From NCBI RefSeq assembly GCF_010667655.1, contig NZ_WHZU01000011.1, positions 10,311-74,310 on the forward strand: a stretch of 64,000 nt of DNA, given 5' to 3'. This DNA is from Bifidobacterium saimiriisciurei (lineage in GTDB: Bacteria > Actinomycetota > Actinomycetes > Actinomycetales > Bifidobacteriaceae). How positions within the stretch are numbered: position 1 is the first letter of the stretch; each line of letters opens with the position of its first letter. The position numbers and the translations under genes are program-made. Under the pieces are notes generated by a model. The model was not told the DNA's origin. It ran no database searches and worked only from the letters and a program-made list of their open reading frames with translations. Shown here piece by piece: positions 8,277-16,913 of this stretch.

Positions 8277-9746
8277 GTGCCGCAGCTACGCGACAGCCGT
8301 GACACCGGCGCCGGGCGCGGCCACGCCGGCGCGGAGCACGCCCACGACTTCACCCGCATATTCGGCGTGGAGACCGAATACGGCGTCGCCGTGACCGAAT
8401 CGGACAAGCCCGTGGACCCCGGGCAGGTGGCCATGACGATGTTCCGTCCCGTGGTCTCCCGCTCCCGTTCCACGAACACGTATCTGGTGAACGGCTCCCG
8501 CCTCTACCTCGACGTGGGCAGCCACCCCGAATACGCCACGGCCGAGGCCATCCGTCCGATGGATGCGCTGGCGCAGGACCTCGCCGGCGAACGGGTGATG
8601 CGCCGTCTCGCCCTGCAGGCTCAGGAGAGCCTGCACGAGGGGTACGGCCAGCGGGCTCGCATCCACCTGTTCAAGAACAACGTGGACTCCGCCGGCCACT
8701 CCTTCGGATGCCATGAGAACTACCTGCTGCGCCGACAGGTGCCGCTCAGCGCCATCGAACACGAGCTGGTGCCGTTCCTCGTGACCCGCCAGCTGTTCAC
8801 CGGCGCCGGACGGTTCACCGCCGACCCGACCGTTGAGGACGGGTTCGAGATCTCCCAGCGTGCGGAGTTCCTCGACGACGCGGTCTCAAGCTCCACCACA
8901 CGCTCACGGCCGATGGTGAACACCCGCGACGAACCACACGCCGATTCCGACCTGTTCCGCCGTCTGCATGTGATCGTCGGCGACTCGAACCGCTCCCAGA
9001 CGGCGACATGGATGAAGATGGCCGTCACCCATCTGGTGCTGTGCGTCATCGAGGAGGCATGGCGGAGGGGCGCCGTCAGCGAATGCGCGTCGATGACACT
9101 CGCCGACCCGAGCGAGGCCATCCGCACGGTCAGCCGCGACCGTACCGGCACGGCGCCGGTGGCGCTCGCCGACGGCACGACCGCCAGTGCGCTCGCCATG
9201 CAGCGACGCTATTACGACATCGTCAGCGGATTCATCGACCGTCATGCCGGCGCGATGGCCGTCATCCTGCCGGATTACGAGCGGGCGATGGCATTGTGGC
9301 GTCAGGCGCTGGACGCCGTCGAATCCGGTGATTGGCGGCGACTGGCCTCCTGGGTTGACTGGGCGGCCAAGCTCCAGCTCATCCAGGCGATGAAACGGCG
9401 CGACCCGAATCTGTCGGACGCGCGGATCAGGCAGGTCGACTTCGACTACCACGACATCGTCAACGGCACGATCTTCCCCCGTCTCGAGCGTGGCGGCCTC
9501 ATCCGCACCATGGTCGACGAGACGCATATCGAACAGGCCGTCGAGCAGCCGCCGGCCGACACCCGCGCCGCCCTGCGCGGACGGTTCGTGCGCGAGGCGC
9601 TGCGCACCGACGCGCACTGGTCATGCGACTGGACGCATGTGTCGCTGATCAGTCCGGTGAAGCTCGAGGCCGAGATGCTCGACCCGTTCGACCCCAAGCC
9701 GGATGACGCCTACGACGCCGTTCTCGACACGTTGCGCTCCCTGTGA
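8277..9746 (+). CDS. pafA: Pup--protein ligase PafA
   Basis: ATP-dependent ligase that attaches Pup to lysines of target proteins. The 489-residue glutamine-synthetase-fold protein has IFGVETEYGV (Glu32 and Glu34 for magnesium), LYLDVGSHPEYATAE with catalytic Asp79, FKNNVDSAGHSFGCHENY, and NTRDEPHAD, all PafA signatures; it lacks the Dop loop. Translation begins at a GTG immediately after the pup stop. An N-terminal extension of about 25 residues precedes the conserved core, longer than in mycobacterial PafA. In mycobacteria prcB and prcA lie between pup and pafA; here nothing separates them. A strong terminator follows. Confidence 0.96.
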   Translation: MPQLRDSRDTGAGRGHAGAEHAHDFTRIFGVETEYGVAVTESDKPVDPGQVAMTMFRPVVSRSRSTNTYLVNGSRLYLDVGSHPEYATAEAIRPMDALAQDLAGERVMRRLALQAQESLHEGYGQRARIHLFKNNVDSAGHSFGCHENYLLRRQVPLSAIEHELVPFLVTRQLFTGAGRFTADPTVEDGFEISQRAEFLDDAVSSSTTRSRPMVNTRDEPHADSDLFRRLHVIVGDSNRSQTATWMKMAVTHLVLCVIEEAWRRGAVSECASMTLADPSEAIRTVSRDRTGTAPVALADGTTASALAMQRRYYDIVSGFIDRHAGAMAVILPDYERAMALWRQALDAVESGDWRRLASWVDWAAKLQLIQAMKRRDPNLSDARIRQVDFDYHDIVNGTIFPRLERGGLIRTMVDETHIEQAVEQPPADTRAALRGRFVREALRTDAHWSCDWTHVSLISPVKLEAEMLDPFDPKPDDAYDAVLDTLRSL

Positions 9747-9784
9747 CGGAGCCGGAGTTCGCGGTCGGACGAGATGTAAAGCAA

Positions 9785-9823
9785 AGAAGAGCCCCGCAGC
9801 CATGATGACTGCGGGGCTCTTCT
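9785..9823. terminator. bidirectional terminator between pafA and hup
   Basis: Perfect 15-bp inverted repeat (9785-9799 with 9809-9823) with a nine-base loop. It is preceded by A-rich sequence and followed by T-rich sequence, so it can serve both the plus-strand pafA transcript and the minus-strand hup transcript. Confidence 0.9.
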
Positions 9824-9855
9824 ACAAGTCTTTTCGCGTTGCTGGCGGCTATGGC

Positions 9856-10137
9856 TTACTCGGCGACGGCCTTCTTCAGCAGGGAGCCGGCGGAGAGCTT
9901 CACACCGTAGCCGGCCGGAATCTTGATGGTCTCGCCCGTGCGCGGGTTGCGACCGGTGCGGGCGGCGCGCTTCACGCGCTCGGCGGAGAAGACGCCGGTG
10001 AGCTTCAGGCCTTCGCCGGACTTCAGGGACTCGACGAGCACTTCCTGGAAGGCGTTCACAGCTGCCTCGGACTGGGCCTTGGTCAGGTTGGACTTCTGAG
10101 CGATCTTGGACACCAGGTCAGACTTGTTGTATGCCAT
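9856..10137 (-). CDS. hup: HU family DNA-binding protein
   Basis: Nucleoid-associated histone-like protein that binds and bends DNA as a dimer. The 93-residue product starts MAYNKSDLVSKIAQKSNLTK and carries the HU signature GRNPRTGETIKIPA (about residues 57-70), which forms the DNA-embracing arm. AGAAGGAAAT precedes the ATG at 10137. The frame is open further upstream, but that sequence has no HU homology. The gene is monocistronic, with a strong terminator after it and about 160 bp of AT-rich leader (10138-10299) that probably holds its promoter. Confidence 0.96.
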   Translation of the reverse strand: MAYNKSDLVSKIAQKSNLTKAQSEAAVNAFQEVLVESLKSGEGLKLTGVFSAERVKRAARTGRNPRTGETIKIPAGYGVKLSAGSLLKKAVAE

Positions 10138-10299
10138 AATGCACAATTTCCTTCTGTCAGTGGGCCTACCCTCTAAATCGGGAAAACCCTTGGAACACAA
10201 CCGATTGTAACGTATCGCTGAGGCAATTTACGCATTCTTCGCGAAAAACCCGACCTTTTGGTGTTTGCGTGAAGATTCTGTGCCCGATACGTCCGCGAC

Positions 10300-12789
10300 T
10301 CATAGCAAATCATGGGAATTCATCCATTTCATGGCCATGCCGCCGATGGGGATGCGCAGCCAATACGTGAGCAGACGGAACAGCATCGTGGACGACAGCG
10401 CCACCGCCGAGGGGATGCCGACCGAGGTGAAGCCCAGGGTCAGCGCCGCCTCTATGGCGCCGAGGCCGCCCGGTGTCGGAACCGCCGAGGCCAGCGTATT
10501 GGTCAGCACGTAGATGAACACGGTCTCCAGCGGATTCGTGTACTGGGCGAACGCCATGAGCGACGCCCAGAAGCTCATGCCCAGCATGGAGGTCTGGAAC
10601 AGCCATCCGAGCGTGGCGATCGCCAGTCTGCGCGGCTGCGACAGCAGGTCGACGAGCTGGCGGGCATAGGAGAGCACCACCGGCATCACCTTGTCGAGGA
10701 CGAGCCTTCTGGTGAACGGGATGATCATGACCAGCGAGACCACCGCGGCCGCCAGACCAATCACCGTGACCAGCGTGTTGGTGGGGATCATGCCCGAAAG
10801 CGAATTGCGGCCGGTGAAGACGCCGATGACCAGCAGCAGCGACGTGATGGCGATCGCCTGGATCACGATGATGGCGCTGGTGATCGCCGTCGCCGCCGAA
10901 TTGCGGTAGCCGCTCTTGCGCAGATACTGCAGCATGACGAATGCGGGGCCGACGCCTGCGGGCATCGAAATGGTGGTGAAGCCGGAGGCCGCCTGCACGG
11001 CGAGCACGCCGGACGGGTGGCAACGGTCCCTGTCCACATACACGTACAGCGCCACGGCGGAGCCGACCCACGACAGCAGGCCGAAGAGATAGCCCAGCGC
11101 CGCCATCCACGGGTTCGCGCGGGAGACCGCCGTGATGACCTCGTGCATGTTGAGCTGGGTGAACACCACGACCACCGCCACGATGATCAGGGCGATCATG
11201 ATGACCGAGCGGGCGTTGAACCGGGAGAGCGTGACCTGGGGGAGTGCCTCGGCCTCCTCGGCCGGCGCCAGCGCGCTCAGACCGCCACGCAGCTCGCGCA
11301 TGGTCTGGCGCGACCAGAACTCGTCGGACTTCGTCTCCTGGGGAATCGCCACGTTCTGCACGAACGGCACCAGCGCCACCAGTGCCTGCCTGCCCCAGCA
11401 ACGCTCCGCGCATGCGATGACGCGGGCTATGCTGGTGCGGCAGCTCAACGCCGTCAGCAGCTGGATGCGGTCGATGGCGACATTGGCCGCGGAACTTGCA
11501 TCGTCGCCGTTCTGCCATCCGGCAAGCACCAGACGGCCCGAACCGGAGCGGGCGAACGACAGGGGAGTGATCGCGCGATGCGTGATGCCGCGCGCGTTCG
11601 CCGTGCCGAGATACTCCATCACCGACGTCAGGTCGTCGTCGTCGACCTCGTTCCAATCAACGGACGAATAGGGATGCGTGCCGGAGAAGACGACGATGGA
11701 CGATTCACCCACCTCGGCGCGGCCATACACCTCCGGGGTCTCCAGCCCGATGTTGCGCAGGGTCAGCAGCAGGTCGACGTGATGATGCGTGGTCGCGCTC
11801 ATCGACCGGTCGGTTCGCAGGTCGACGCCGCTGGCCATGCGCAGCCACTGCCACAACTGGGAGAGATAGCCGACGGTACGCGTCTGCTCGTCACGGACGG
11901 ATACGATGCAGGTGCCGCCGTCACGGGTCGTCGCCTTGTAGATGCGCGACAACGGCGCCAGGTCATCGACCAGCGACGGGCGTTTGGCGCCGGCAGGACC
12001 GTGAATGCCCTCCTGGCGAGTCAGCTCCGACACGTCCAGTCCTATGGAGGACAAGGCCTGAACGATCTGCATGCCCCACGCGCCCTTGTTCTGCGTGCCC
12101 ATGGCGAACCGCACCAGCAGGCCGATGAGCCGGCCGCTGGCCATGGCCACGGCCACGCCGGCGATGGGGTCGATGGAGATGACCACCAGCAGGATGGCCA
12201 ATGAGAACAGGCTGTTCCATCCCCATTTCACCGTGCCGCGCAGCCGATGCGGGCCCGCCGCGGTAAGGAACGCGGCAAGACCGGCGAACATGTCGGGCAG
12301 CAGCGGACCATGCCCCAGCACGCTGGTGGAATCCAATGCGGTCACCAGCTGGTCGGAGCCGAACATGTCGATGACGAGGCTGAGACCGCCGGCCAGCCCG
12401 TAGCCGAGGAACATCGATACGATGGAGACGATGGCCTGCACCCATTCCCTGGCGATGAGCAGCTGCACGAGCACGGAGCCCACCACCAGCACGGTGACGA
12501 CCTGCTGCAGCAGCGACAGCGGCAGCTCGACCAGCCAGCCCACCGCGGTACCGGCGTGATGCACGTCGGATTCCACGCCACTGGATATGCCGGTGAGGTA
12601 CACGGAGGCCAGCATCACCAGCACGGCGATGGCGACGGCGCCGGCAGCGCTCACCAGATCCGAGAAATCATGGACCCTGGTGGGAGGGACGTCGCAAATG
12701 GAGACGTCGTCCCCTGCGGCCTCGGCGGATGCGTTGGCGGAGGGGACGACGTCTTCGGAAATATCGGTTGGATCGTCGCGAACGGACAT
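10300..12789 (-). CDS. flippase-like integral membrane protein with degenerate kinase-like middle region
   Basis: An 829-residue protein. The N-terminal part has several transmembrane helices (from about residue 45). A soluble middle region of about residues 235-450 contains a lysine-poor kinase-like pattern (THRAITPLSFARSGSGRLVLAGWQNGD) reminiscent of a protein-kinase or aminoglycoside-kinase catalytic loop and metal motif with key residues lost. The C-terminal 300 residues are polytopic and resemble the lysylphosphatidylglycerol-synthetase/AglD flippase-like domain (SMPAGVGPAFVMLQYLRKSG; VPTPGGLGAIEAALT). A role in lipid or lipid-linked sugar translocation is inferred, not shown. The ATG at 12789 shares its A with the purB stop codon, indicating coupling. 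The open frame continues upstream through purB in another frame; I treat that as fortuitous. Confidence 0.8.
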   Translation of the reverse strand: MSVRDDPTDISEDVVPSANASAEAAGDDVSICDVPPTRVHDFSDLVSAAGAVAIAVLVMLASVYLTGISSGVESDVHHAGTAVGWLVELPLSLLQQVVTVLVVGSVLVQLLIAREWVQAIVSIVSMFLGYGLAGGLSLVIDMFGSDQLVTALDSTSVLGHGPLLPDMFAGLAAFLTAAGPHRLRGTVKWGWNSLFSLAILLVVISIDPIAGVAVAMASGRLIGLLVRFAMGTQNKGAWGMQIVQALSSIGLDVSELTRQEGIHGPAGAKRPSLVDDLAPLSRIYKATTRDGGTCIVSVRDEQTRTVGYLSQLWQWLRMASGVDLRTDRSMSATTHHHVDLLLTLRNIGLETPEVYGRAEVGESSIVVFSGTHPYSSVDWNEVDDDDLTSVMEYLGTANARGITHRAITPLSFARSGSGRLVLAGWQNGDDASSAANVAIDRIQLLTALSCRTSIARVIACAERCWGRQALVALVPFVQNVAIPQETKSDEFWSRQTMRELRGGLSALAPAEEAEALPQVTLSRFNARSVIMIALIIVAVVVVFTQLNMHEVITAVSRANPWMAALGYLFGLLSWVGSAVALYVYVDRDRCHPSGVLAVQAASGFTTISMPAGVGPAFVMLQYLRKSGYRNSAATAITSAIIVIQAIAITSLLLVIGVFTGRNSLSGMIPTNTLVTVIGLAAAVVSLVMIIPFTRRLVLDKVMPVVLSYARQLVDLLSQPRRLAIATLGWLFQTSMLGMSFWASLMAFAQYTNPLETVFIYVLTNTLASAVPTPGGLGAIEAALTLGFTSVGIPSAVALSSTMLFRLLTYWLRIPIGGMAMKWMNSHDLL

Positions 12790-14219
12790 CAGTCGAAATC
12801 GACGAGCTTGTCGGCGATACCGGTGTAGGTGGCCGGGGTCAGCGAGCTCAGACGCTTCGCGGTCTCCTCGTCGAAGTCGAGCGTGGCGATGAAGCTCTCC
12901 ACGTCCTGCTTGGAGATGGAGTGGCCGCGCATGAGCTCCTTGACCTTCTCGTACGGCTTGTCCATGCCTTCGCGGCCCTCGAGCGCGGCGGCGCGCATGG
13001 CGGTCTGGATCGGCTCGCCGAGCACCTCCCAGTTCTCGTCGAGCTCGCGCTCGATGACGATGTCGTTCGGATGGATGGAGTTCAGGCCGCCCAGCAGGTT
13101 GTTCAGGGCGAGCAGCGAGTAGCCGAGGCCCACGCCCACGTTGCGCTGCGTGGTGGAATCGGTCAGGTCGCGCTGCCAGCGGCTTTCGACCAGCGTGGCG
13201 GCGAGGGTCTCCAGCAGTGAGCAGGAGATCTCGAAGTTCGCCTCGGCGTTCTCGAAGCGGATCGGGTTCACCTTGTGCGGCATGGTGGAGGAGCCGGTGG
13301 CGCCCTTGACCGGGACCTGGGCGAACACGCCGCGAGAGATGTACATCCACACGTCCACGCACAGGTTGTGCAGGATGCGGTTCACGTGGCTGATCGTGGA
13401 GTAGAGCTCGGCCTGCCAGTCGTGGCTTTCGATCTGCGTGGTCAGCGGGTTCCAGGTCAGACCCATGCGGTTGGTGACGAACTCGCGGGAGACGGCCACC
13501 CAGTCCACGTCCGGGTAGGCGGCCAGATGCGCGCCGAACGTGCCGGTCGCGCCGTTGATCTTGCCCAGATACTCCTGGTCGGCGATCTTCCTCATCTGGC
13601 GGCGCAGACGGTACACGTACACCGCCAGCTCCTTGCCCAGCGTGGTGGGCGTGGCCGGCTGGCCGTGCGTCAGGCTCAGCATGGCCTTGTCCTTGAAGGC
13701 CTCGGCCTTCTCGGCGAGGTGGTCGACGATCTTCTCCGCGGCGGGCGTCCACACGTTCTCGACGGCCTGCTTGATGCACAGTGCGTACGAGAGGTTGTTG
13801 ATGTCCTCGGAGGTGCAGGCGAAGTGCACCAGCTGCTTGATGTGCGGCAGCTGCGTGTCGGCGCCCAGCGACTCGGGGGCCTTGTCGAGCTGGTCGTCGA
13901 TGTAGTATTCCACGGCCTTCACGTCGTGGTGGGTGATGGCCTCGTGCGCGGCCATCTGGGCGATGCCCTCGGCGCCGAAGTTCTCCGGAATGGCGCGCAG
14001 GTACGCGATCTCGGCGTCGGTGAACGGCTTCACGCCGCCGACGATCGGGCCGTCGCCCATGCCGTTGGCCAGCAGGATCATCCACTCGACCTCCACGTGC
14101 AGGCGTTCGCGGTTGAGCGCCGGCTCGCTCATGTACTCGGTCAGTTCGGCGGTCTGCTTGTGGTAGCGCCCATCCAGCGGGCTCAGTGCGATTGCGGGGG
14201 AGATGTCAGTCAACTTCAT
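12789..14219 (-). CDS. purB: adenylosuccinate lyase
   Basis: Fumarase/aspartase-superfamily enzyme acting twice in purine synthesis (SAICAR to AICAR; adenylosuccinate to AMP). The 476-residue protein begins MKLTDISPAIALSPLDGRYH. It contains the TSEDINNLSYAL region, the THGQPATPTTLGKE catalytic-histidine segment, and the signature loop GSSTMPHKVNPIRFENAE with the mobile-loop serine. Length and motifs match the E. coli-type PurB. No clear Shine-Dalgarno precedes the ATG at 14219; an in-frame ATG three codons upstream is possible. Only 27 bp separate it from the hydrolase gene upstream, so it may be read from that transcript. The stop overlaps the membrane-protein start by one base. Confidence 0.96.
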   Translation of the reverse strand: MKLTDISPAIALSPLDGRYHKQTAELTEYMSEPALNRERLHVEVEWMILLANGMGDGPIVGGVKPFTDAEIAYLRAIPENFGAEGIAQMAAHEAITHHDVKAVEYYIDDQLDKAPESLGADTQLPHIKQLVHFACTSEDINNLSYALCIKQAVENVWTPAAEKIVDHLAEKAEAFKDKAMLSLTHGQPATPTTLGKELAVYVYRLRRQMRKIADQEYLGKINGATGTFGAHLAAYPDVDWVAVSREFVTNRMGLTWNPLTTQIESHDWQAELYSTISHVNRILHNLCVDVWMYISRGVFAQVPVKGATGSSTMPHKVNPIRFENAEANFEISCSLLETLAATLVESRWQRDLTDSTTQRNVGVGLGYSLLALNNLLGGLNSIHPNDIVIERELDENWEVLGEPIQTAMRAAALEGREGMDKPYEKVKELMRGHSISKQDVESFIATLDFDEETAKRLSSLTPATYTGIADKLVDFD

Positions 14220-14246
14220 GCACAACACAATACGTGAAGCCGTACC

Positions 14247-15746
14247 CTACTTGGATATGTGGCCACGCCAGTAGGTGGTCTCCTTCAGCTCGCCGCCGAT
14301 GACCTCCCGGAAATGCCGCTCATGGCCCTGCAGCGCCGTGGAGCCGAGCTTCTCGGCGTCATGCCACGTCGCCTTCATGTAGTTCATGTCGTGCGTGATG
14401 GACTTGCCGGCCCCGGTGTTCTCCACGGCGGTTCCCCGTTCGACGCCGAGGGGCTGGCTCATGCCGCGTACGGTGAGCCAGGTGGGCGACATCGGGTTCT
14501 GCGCGCCGTCGAGGTTCGACACCAGCTCGTCGTTCACCTCGATGCTCGTCACCCAGGTGTTCGCGCCGATCGGATGGTTCGCGACGGGCGACCCGGCGGT
14601 GACGATGTGCTGGATGTTGTACTTGTCGGAGAAGTCGGCCGCCATCGTCGCCGCCACGATGCCGCCCTGTGAATGGCCGACGATGGCCACCGGGTCGTCG
14701 GGCCCGATGCCGGCGCGGCTCATGGCCTCGTCGACCATGCGTGCGCTGTCGGCGGCCTTGCGCTGCTCGGCATCGGAGCTCATCAGCTCCACGTTCGTCT
14801 GCCAGCTGAACGGCGAATCGAAATGGCCGTCGGTGCCGGGAACCGTCACCATCCAGGCGGTCGTGCCGTCATCGCGCAGATAGCGCTGGATGGCTATGGA
14901 ACCGTAGTCCACCTTCTTGAGCCTCATGTCGTGCACGTTCGTCAACGAATCCGCGATGGTCCGCGTCTCGCCGATGCCGTGCAGCGGCCGTATCTGGGTC
15001 ACCGTCAGCTTGTCGCCGAACGCGGCGTTGTTCAGGGGAGCGAGATACTCGGATATCTTGCCTGCGGCCTCGTTGACCTCGTTCGTGGATACGGCGCCAT
15101 GCAGCTTCGCCTTGCCGTTCGTGCCGTTGGTGATGCCCGTTCCCAACGCCGCGAGCAGTCCCTCCTGGGCCCACCACGAATCGGTCACCGCGTATATCGG
15201 ATTGAACCGGCCCTCCTCCAGCGACCCCTTCAGCACGCTCGCCCCTGCCAACGCCGCGAATATGCCTGCGGCATACCCCGGCTCCGTGAGCGCGCCGAGC
15301 TGCAGCATCTCGCCCACGATCCGGGCCGCGGCATGTTCTGCATTGGAATACAGCGAATACGCGCGGATGATGCGGTCGGACAGATCCTCCAGGGTCTTCG
15401 AGAGCTTTGCGGCCTCGACCGCCCGCTCGTTCGCATGACGTGTGGTCGTGGCATAGTCCAGTGATACGTGCACGGCGGTATCGGCGGTGCCGGCGTCTCC
15501 CGCCACGCACGAGCCGTCGGCCATGACGGCGCCGGACGTGGGAGCCCCGCCCAGCTTCGGACAGAACGGGGCGGCGGAGCGTCGATGCTGCAGCTGGATG
15601 GGCAGCGACTGCCAGTGGCCGTCGATGCGTTCCACCGCCAGCGCCGCCGACCCCAAGGCCTTCGCGACCTCGCCGAACCTGTCGAGATCGGCGCTCGTCG
15701 TCGTTCCCGTTCCGCCATACACGCGGGATTTCACATGCGCGCTCAT
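14247..15746 (-). CDS. alpha/beta-hydrolase domain protein with helical N-terminal region
   Basis: A 499-residue protein. The C-terminal half holds a lipase/esterase-like site: VAIVGHSQGG with Ser359 as the predicted nucleophile, followed by HIVTAGSPVANHPIG, and a plausible acid and histidine later. The N-terminal half is alanine-rich and helical (about residues 100-200) without a signal peptide or transmembrane segment, a layout seen in polymorphic-toxin and type VII-secreted hydrolases. Its start overlaps the preceding WXG-like gene by four bases (ATGA), so the two are translationally coupled. PGAP1-like or DUF-type lipases are alternative descriptions. The fold is secure; substrate and export are inferred. 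Confidence 0.75.
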   Translation of the reverse strand: MSAHVKSRVYGGTGTTTSADLDRFGEVAKALGSAALAVERIDGHWQSLPIQLQHRRSAAPFCPKLGGAPTSGAVMADGSCVAGDAGTADTAVHVSLDYATTTRHANERAVEAAKLSKTLEDLSDRIIRAYSLYSNAEHAAARIVGEMLQLGALTEPGYAAGIFAALAGASVLKGSLEEGRFNPIYAVTDSWWAQEGLLAALGTGITNGTNGKAKLHGAVSTNEVNEAAGKISEYLAPLNNAAFGDKLTVTQIRPLHGIGETRTIADSLTNVHDMRLKKVDYGSIAIQRYLRDDGTTAWMVTVPGTDGHFDSPFSWQTNVELMSSDAEQRKAADSARMVDEAMSRAGIGPDDPVAIVGHSQGGIVAATMAADFSDKYNIQHIVTAGSPVANHPIGANTWVTSIEVNDELVSNLDGAQNPMSPTWLTVRGMSQPLGVERGTAVENTGAGKSITHDMNYMKATWHDAEKLGSTALQGHERHFREVIGGELKETTYWRGHISK

Positions 15747-16102
15747 AATACGGCCTCCGCGCTGTCGAGGAACCGGGCCGTGCCCTGGGAGCCCGAGTCG
15801 AGATCCTGCGCCAAAAGGGAGGCCTTGCCCACCGTGGCGTGGAAGCGTTCGCCGGCTTCGCCCTGCCAGGTGAGCGTCGCGGCTGCGGCCAGTGCGTCAA
15901 TGGCCTGCCGGGCGATGGTCGCCGACGATGCGGCCAGGGTGAGGGCCTGTGCGCGCGAGTCCTCGAGCACTGCGGCGCAGCCGCATTGCGCGGCCGTCGT
16001 CTGACCGGAGGATGCGCGGATCGCCTGCGCGAGCGGACTGCTTGACGGCGCCTGGCCGAAGGGGTGCTGTCCGAACGATGGTGTGGAGGTGTTCTGCGTC
16101 AT
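15743..16102 (-). CDS. small WXG-like helical protein
   Basis: A 119-residue protein with a proline/serine-rich N-terminal tail (1-30), then two alanine-rich helices separated by TWQGEAGERF, which provides a W-x-G turn at Trp79-Gln80-Gly81. Size, absence of signal peptide and the helix-WxG-helix pattern resemble WXG100/ESAT-6-type secretion partners. A classical C-terminal YxxxD/E export motif is not present. The ATG at 16102 has no strong ribosome-binding site; a longer frame reaches 16177 but runs into the hairpin. It overlaps the hydrolase gene by four bases, suggesting a cognate pair. I do not recognise a named family. Confidence 0.65.
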   Translation of the reverse strand: MTQNTSTPSFGQHPFGQAPSSSPLAQAIRASSGQTTAAQCGCAAVLEDSRAQALTLAASSATIARQAIDALAAAATLTWQGEAGERFHATVGKASLLAQDLDSGSQGTARFLDSAEAVL

Positions 16103-16150
16103 ACCGCGATTGAACCATGGGCGTCCCGCACACGTGAACTTCCGCCGGCA

Positions 16151-16211
16151 ATGTTGACGAACGGCCCACCCATGCACCGAAAATGTGGATGGGTGGGCCG
16201 TTCGTCAACAT
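16151..16211. terminator. 23-bp perfect inverted repeat
   Basis: Two perfect 23-base complementary arms (16151-16173 and 16189-16211) flank a 15-base loop. The element lies between the end of the VWA operon (stop at 16287) and the start of the WXG-like gene (16102), both on the minus strand, so it probably terminates the long operon. No T run follows. Its unusual length also permits strong RNA structure or a repeat element. Confidence 0.65.
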
Positions 16212-16286
16212 CGGTTCGACGTCTTGCGTCCTGCGGCGGACCGCCGTCTTCCACCCATCGGCGGATGGCCGTGTCGCCGGCGTTTA

Positions 16287-16913
16287 TCACCAGGGTTTGG
16301 CGTTGCGGTTGGTGCCGCCCTCCGTCTTGGAAGTGTCGCTGGGCGTGTTGCTCACGTTGGCCTTCGAGCCCTGCGAGTTCTGCTTGAGCAGGCGGTCGAT
16401 CTTCTCGGCCTCGGCGGTGTCCTGCGACGAGGCCTTGCCCGACTTGCCCTGCGTGGCCTTTGCGGCCGTGCCGTCGCTCGTCGACGTGTTGGTCTCGCGG
16501 CTCTTCTGCTTGTTGAGGTCGTCCTCGATCTGCTTCGTCAGACGTGCCGATTGCGCGGCGTTGTCGGCGATGGTCCGCCTCACCTGCGGCAGCTGCACGG
16601 CCGAAAGACCCTGCGCGTCGGCGAACTGCGCGTCGTTCTGCTGCTGTGCCTTCCGCAACGCGCCGAGATCGGGGGAGTCCTTGGCATAGTCGGCGATGGC
16701 GGCGTTGAGGCCGGCTACGGCCGTGTTGTTCGTGGACAGCGAACTGATGTTGAGCGCCGCTACCGCGGCGCCGGCCAGCATGAGCACGGCCAGGATCCCC
16801 AGTGCCGCGCGCACGGCCAACGGCGCGCGTGCGGCGCCGGCGGTGCGTCTCGCGCCCCTTCCCGTATCTTTGGCGCTATCTTTGGCGCCCGGGTTCTTGG
16901 CGTTCCGATTCAC
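16287..16913 (-). CDS. single-pass membrane protein at the end of the VWA operon
   Basis: A 208-residue protein of unknown function. A basic N terminus (1-35) is followed by one hydrophobic segment (RAALGILAVLMLAGAAVAAL, about 36-56). The remainder is a Gln/Ala/Lys-rich, probably coiled extracytoplasmic region with a low-complexity Ser/Thr/Lys tail. I chose the GTG at 16913 because AAGGAGG lies five bases upstream and it overlaps the preceding stop as GTGA; an ATG at 16991 inside the previous gene is possible but lacks these signs. As the last gene of the MoxR-DUF58-VWA operon it may be an accessory to that complex. Confidence 0.7.
   Translation of the reverse strand: MNRNAKNPGAKDSAKDTGRGARRTAGAARAPLAVRAALGILAVLMLAGAAVAALNISSLSTNNTAVAGLNAAIADYAKDSPDLGALRKAQQQNDAQFADAQGLSAVQLPQVRRTIADNAAQSARLTKQIEDDLNKQKSRETNTSTSDGTAAKATQGKSGKASSQDTAEAEKIDRLLKQNSQGSKANVSNTPSDTSKTEGGTNRNAKPW

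Noticed and set aside
12790..14085. Upstream extension of the flippase-like reading frame through purB
   Set aside because: Arg/Gly-rich translation in the wrong frame of purB; the real start at 12789 overlaps the purB stop.
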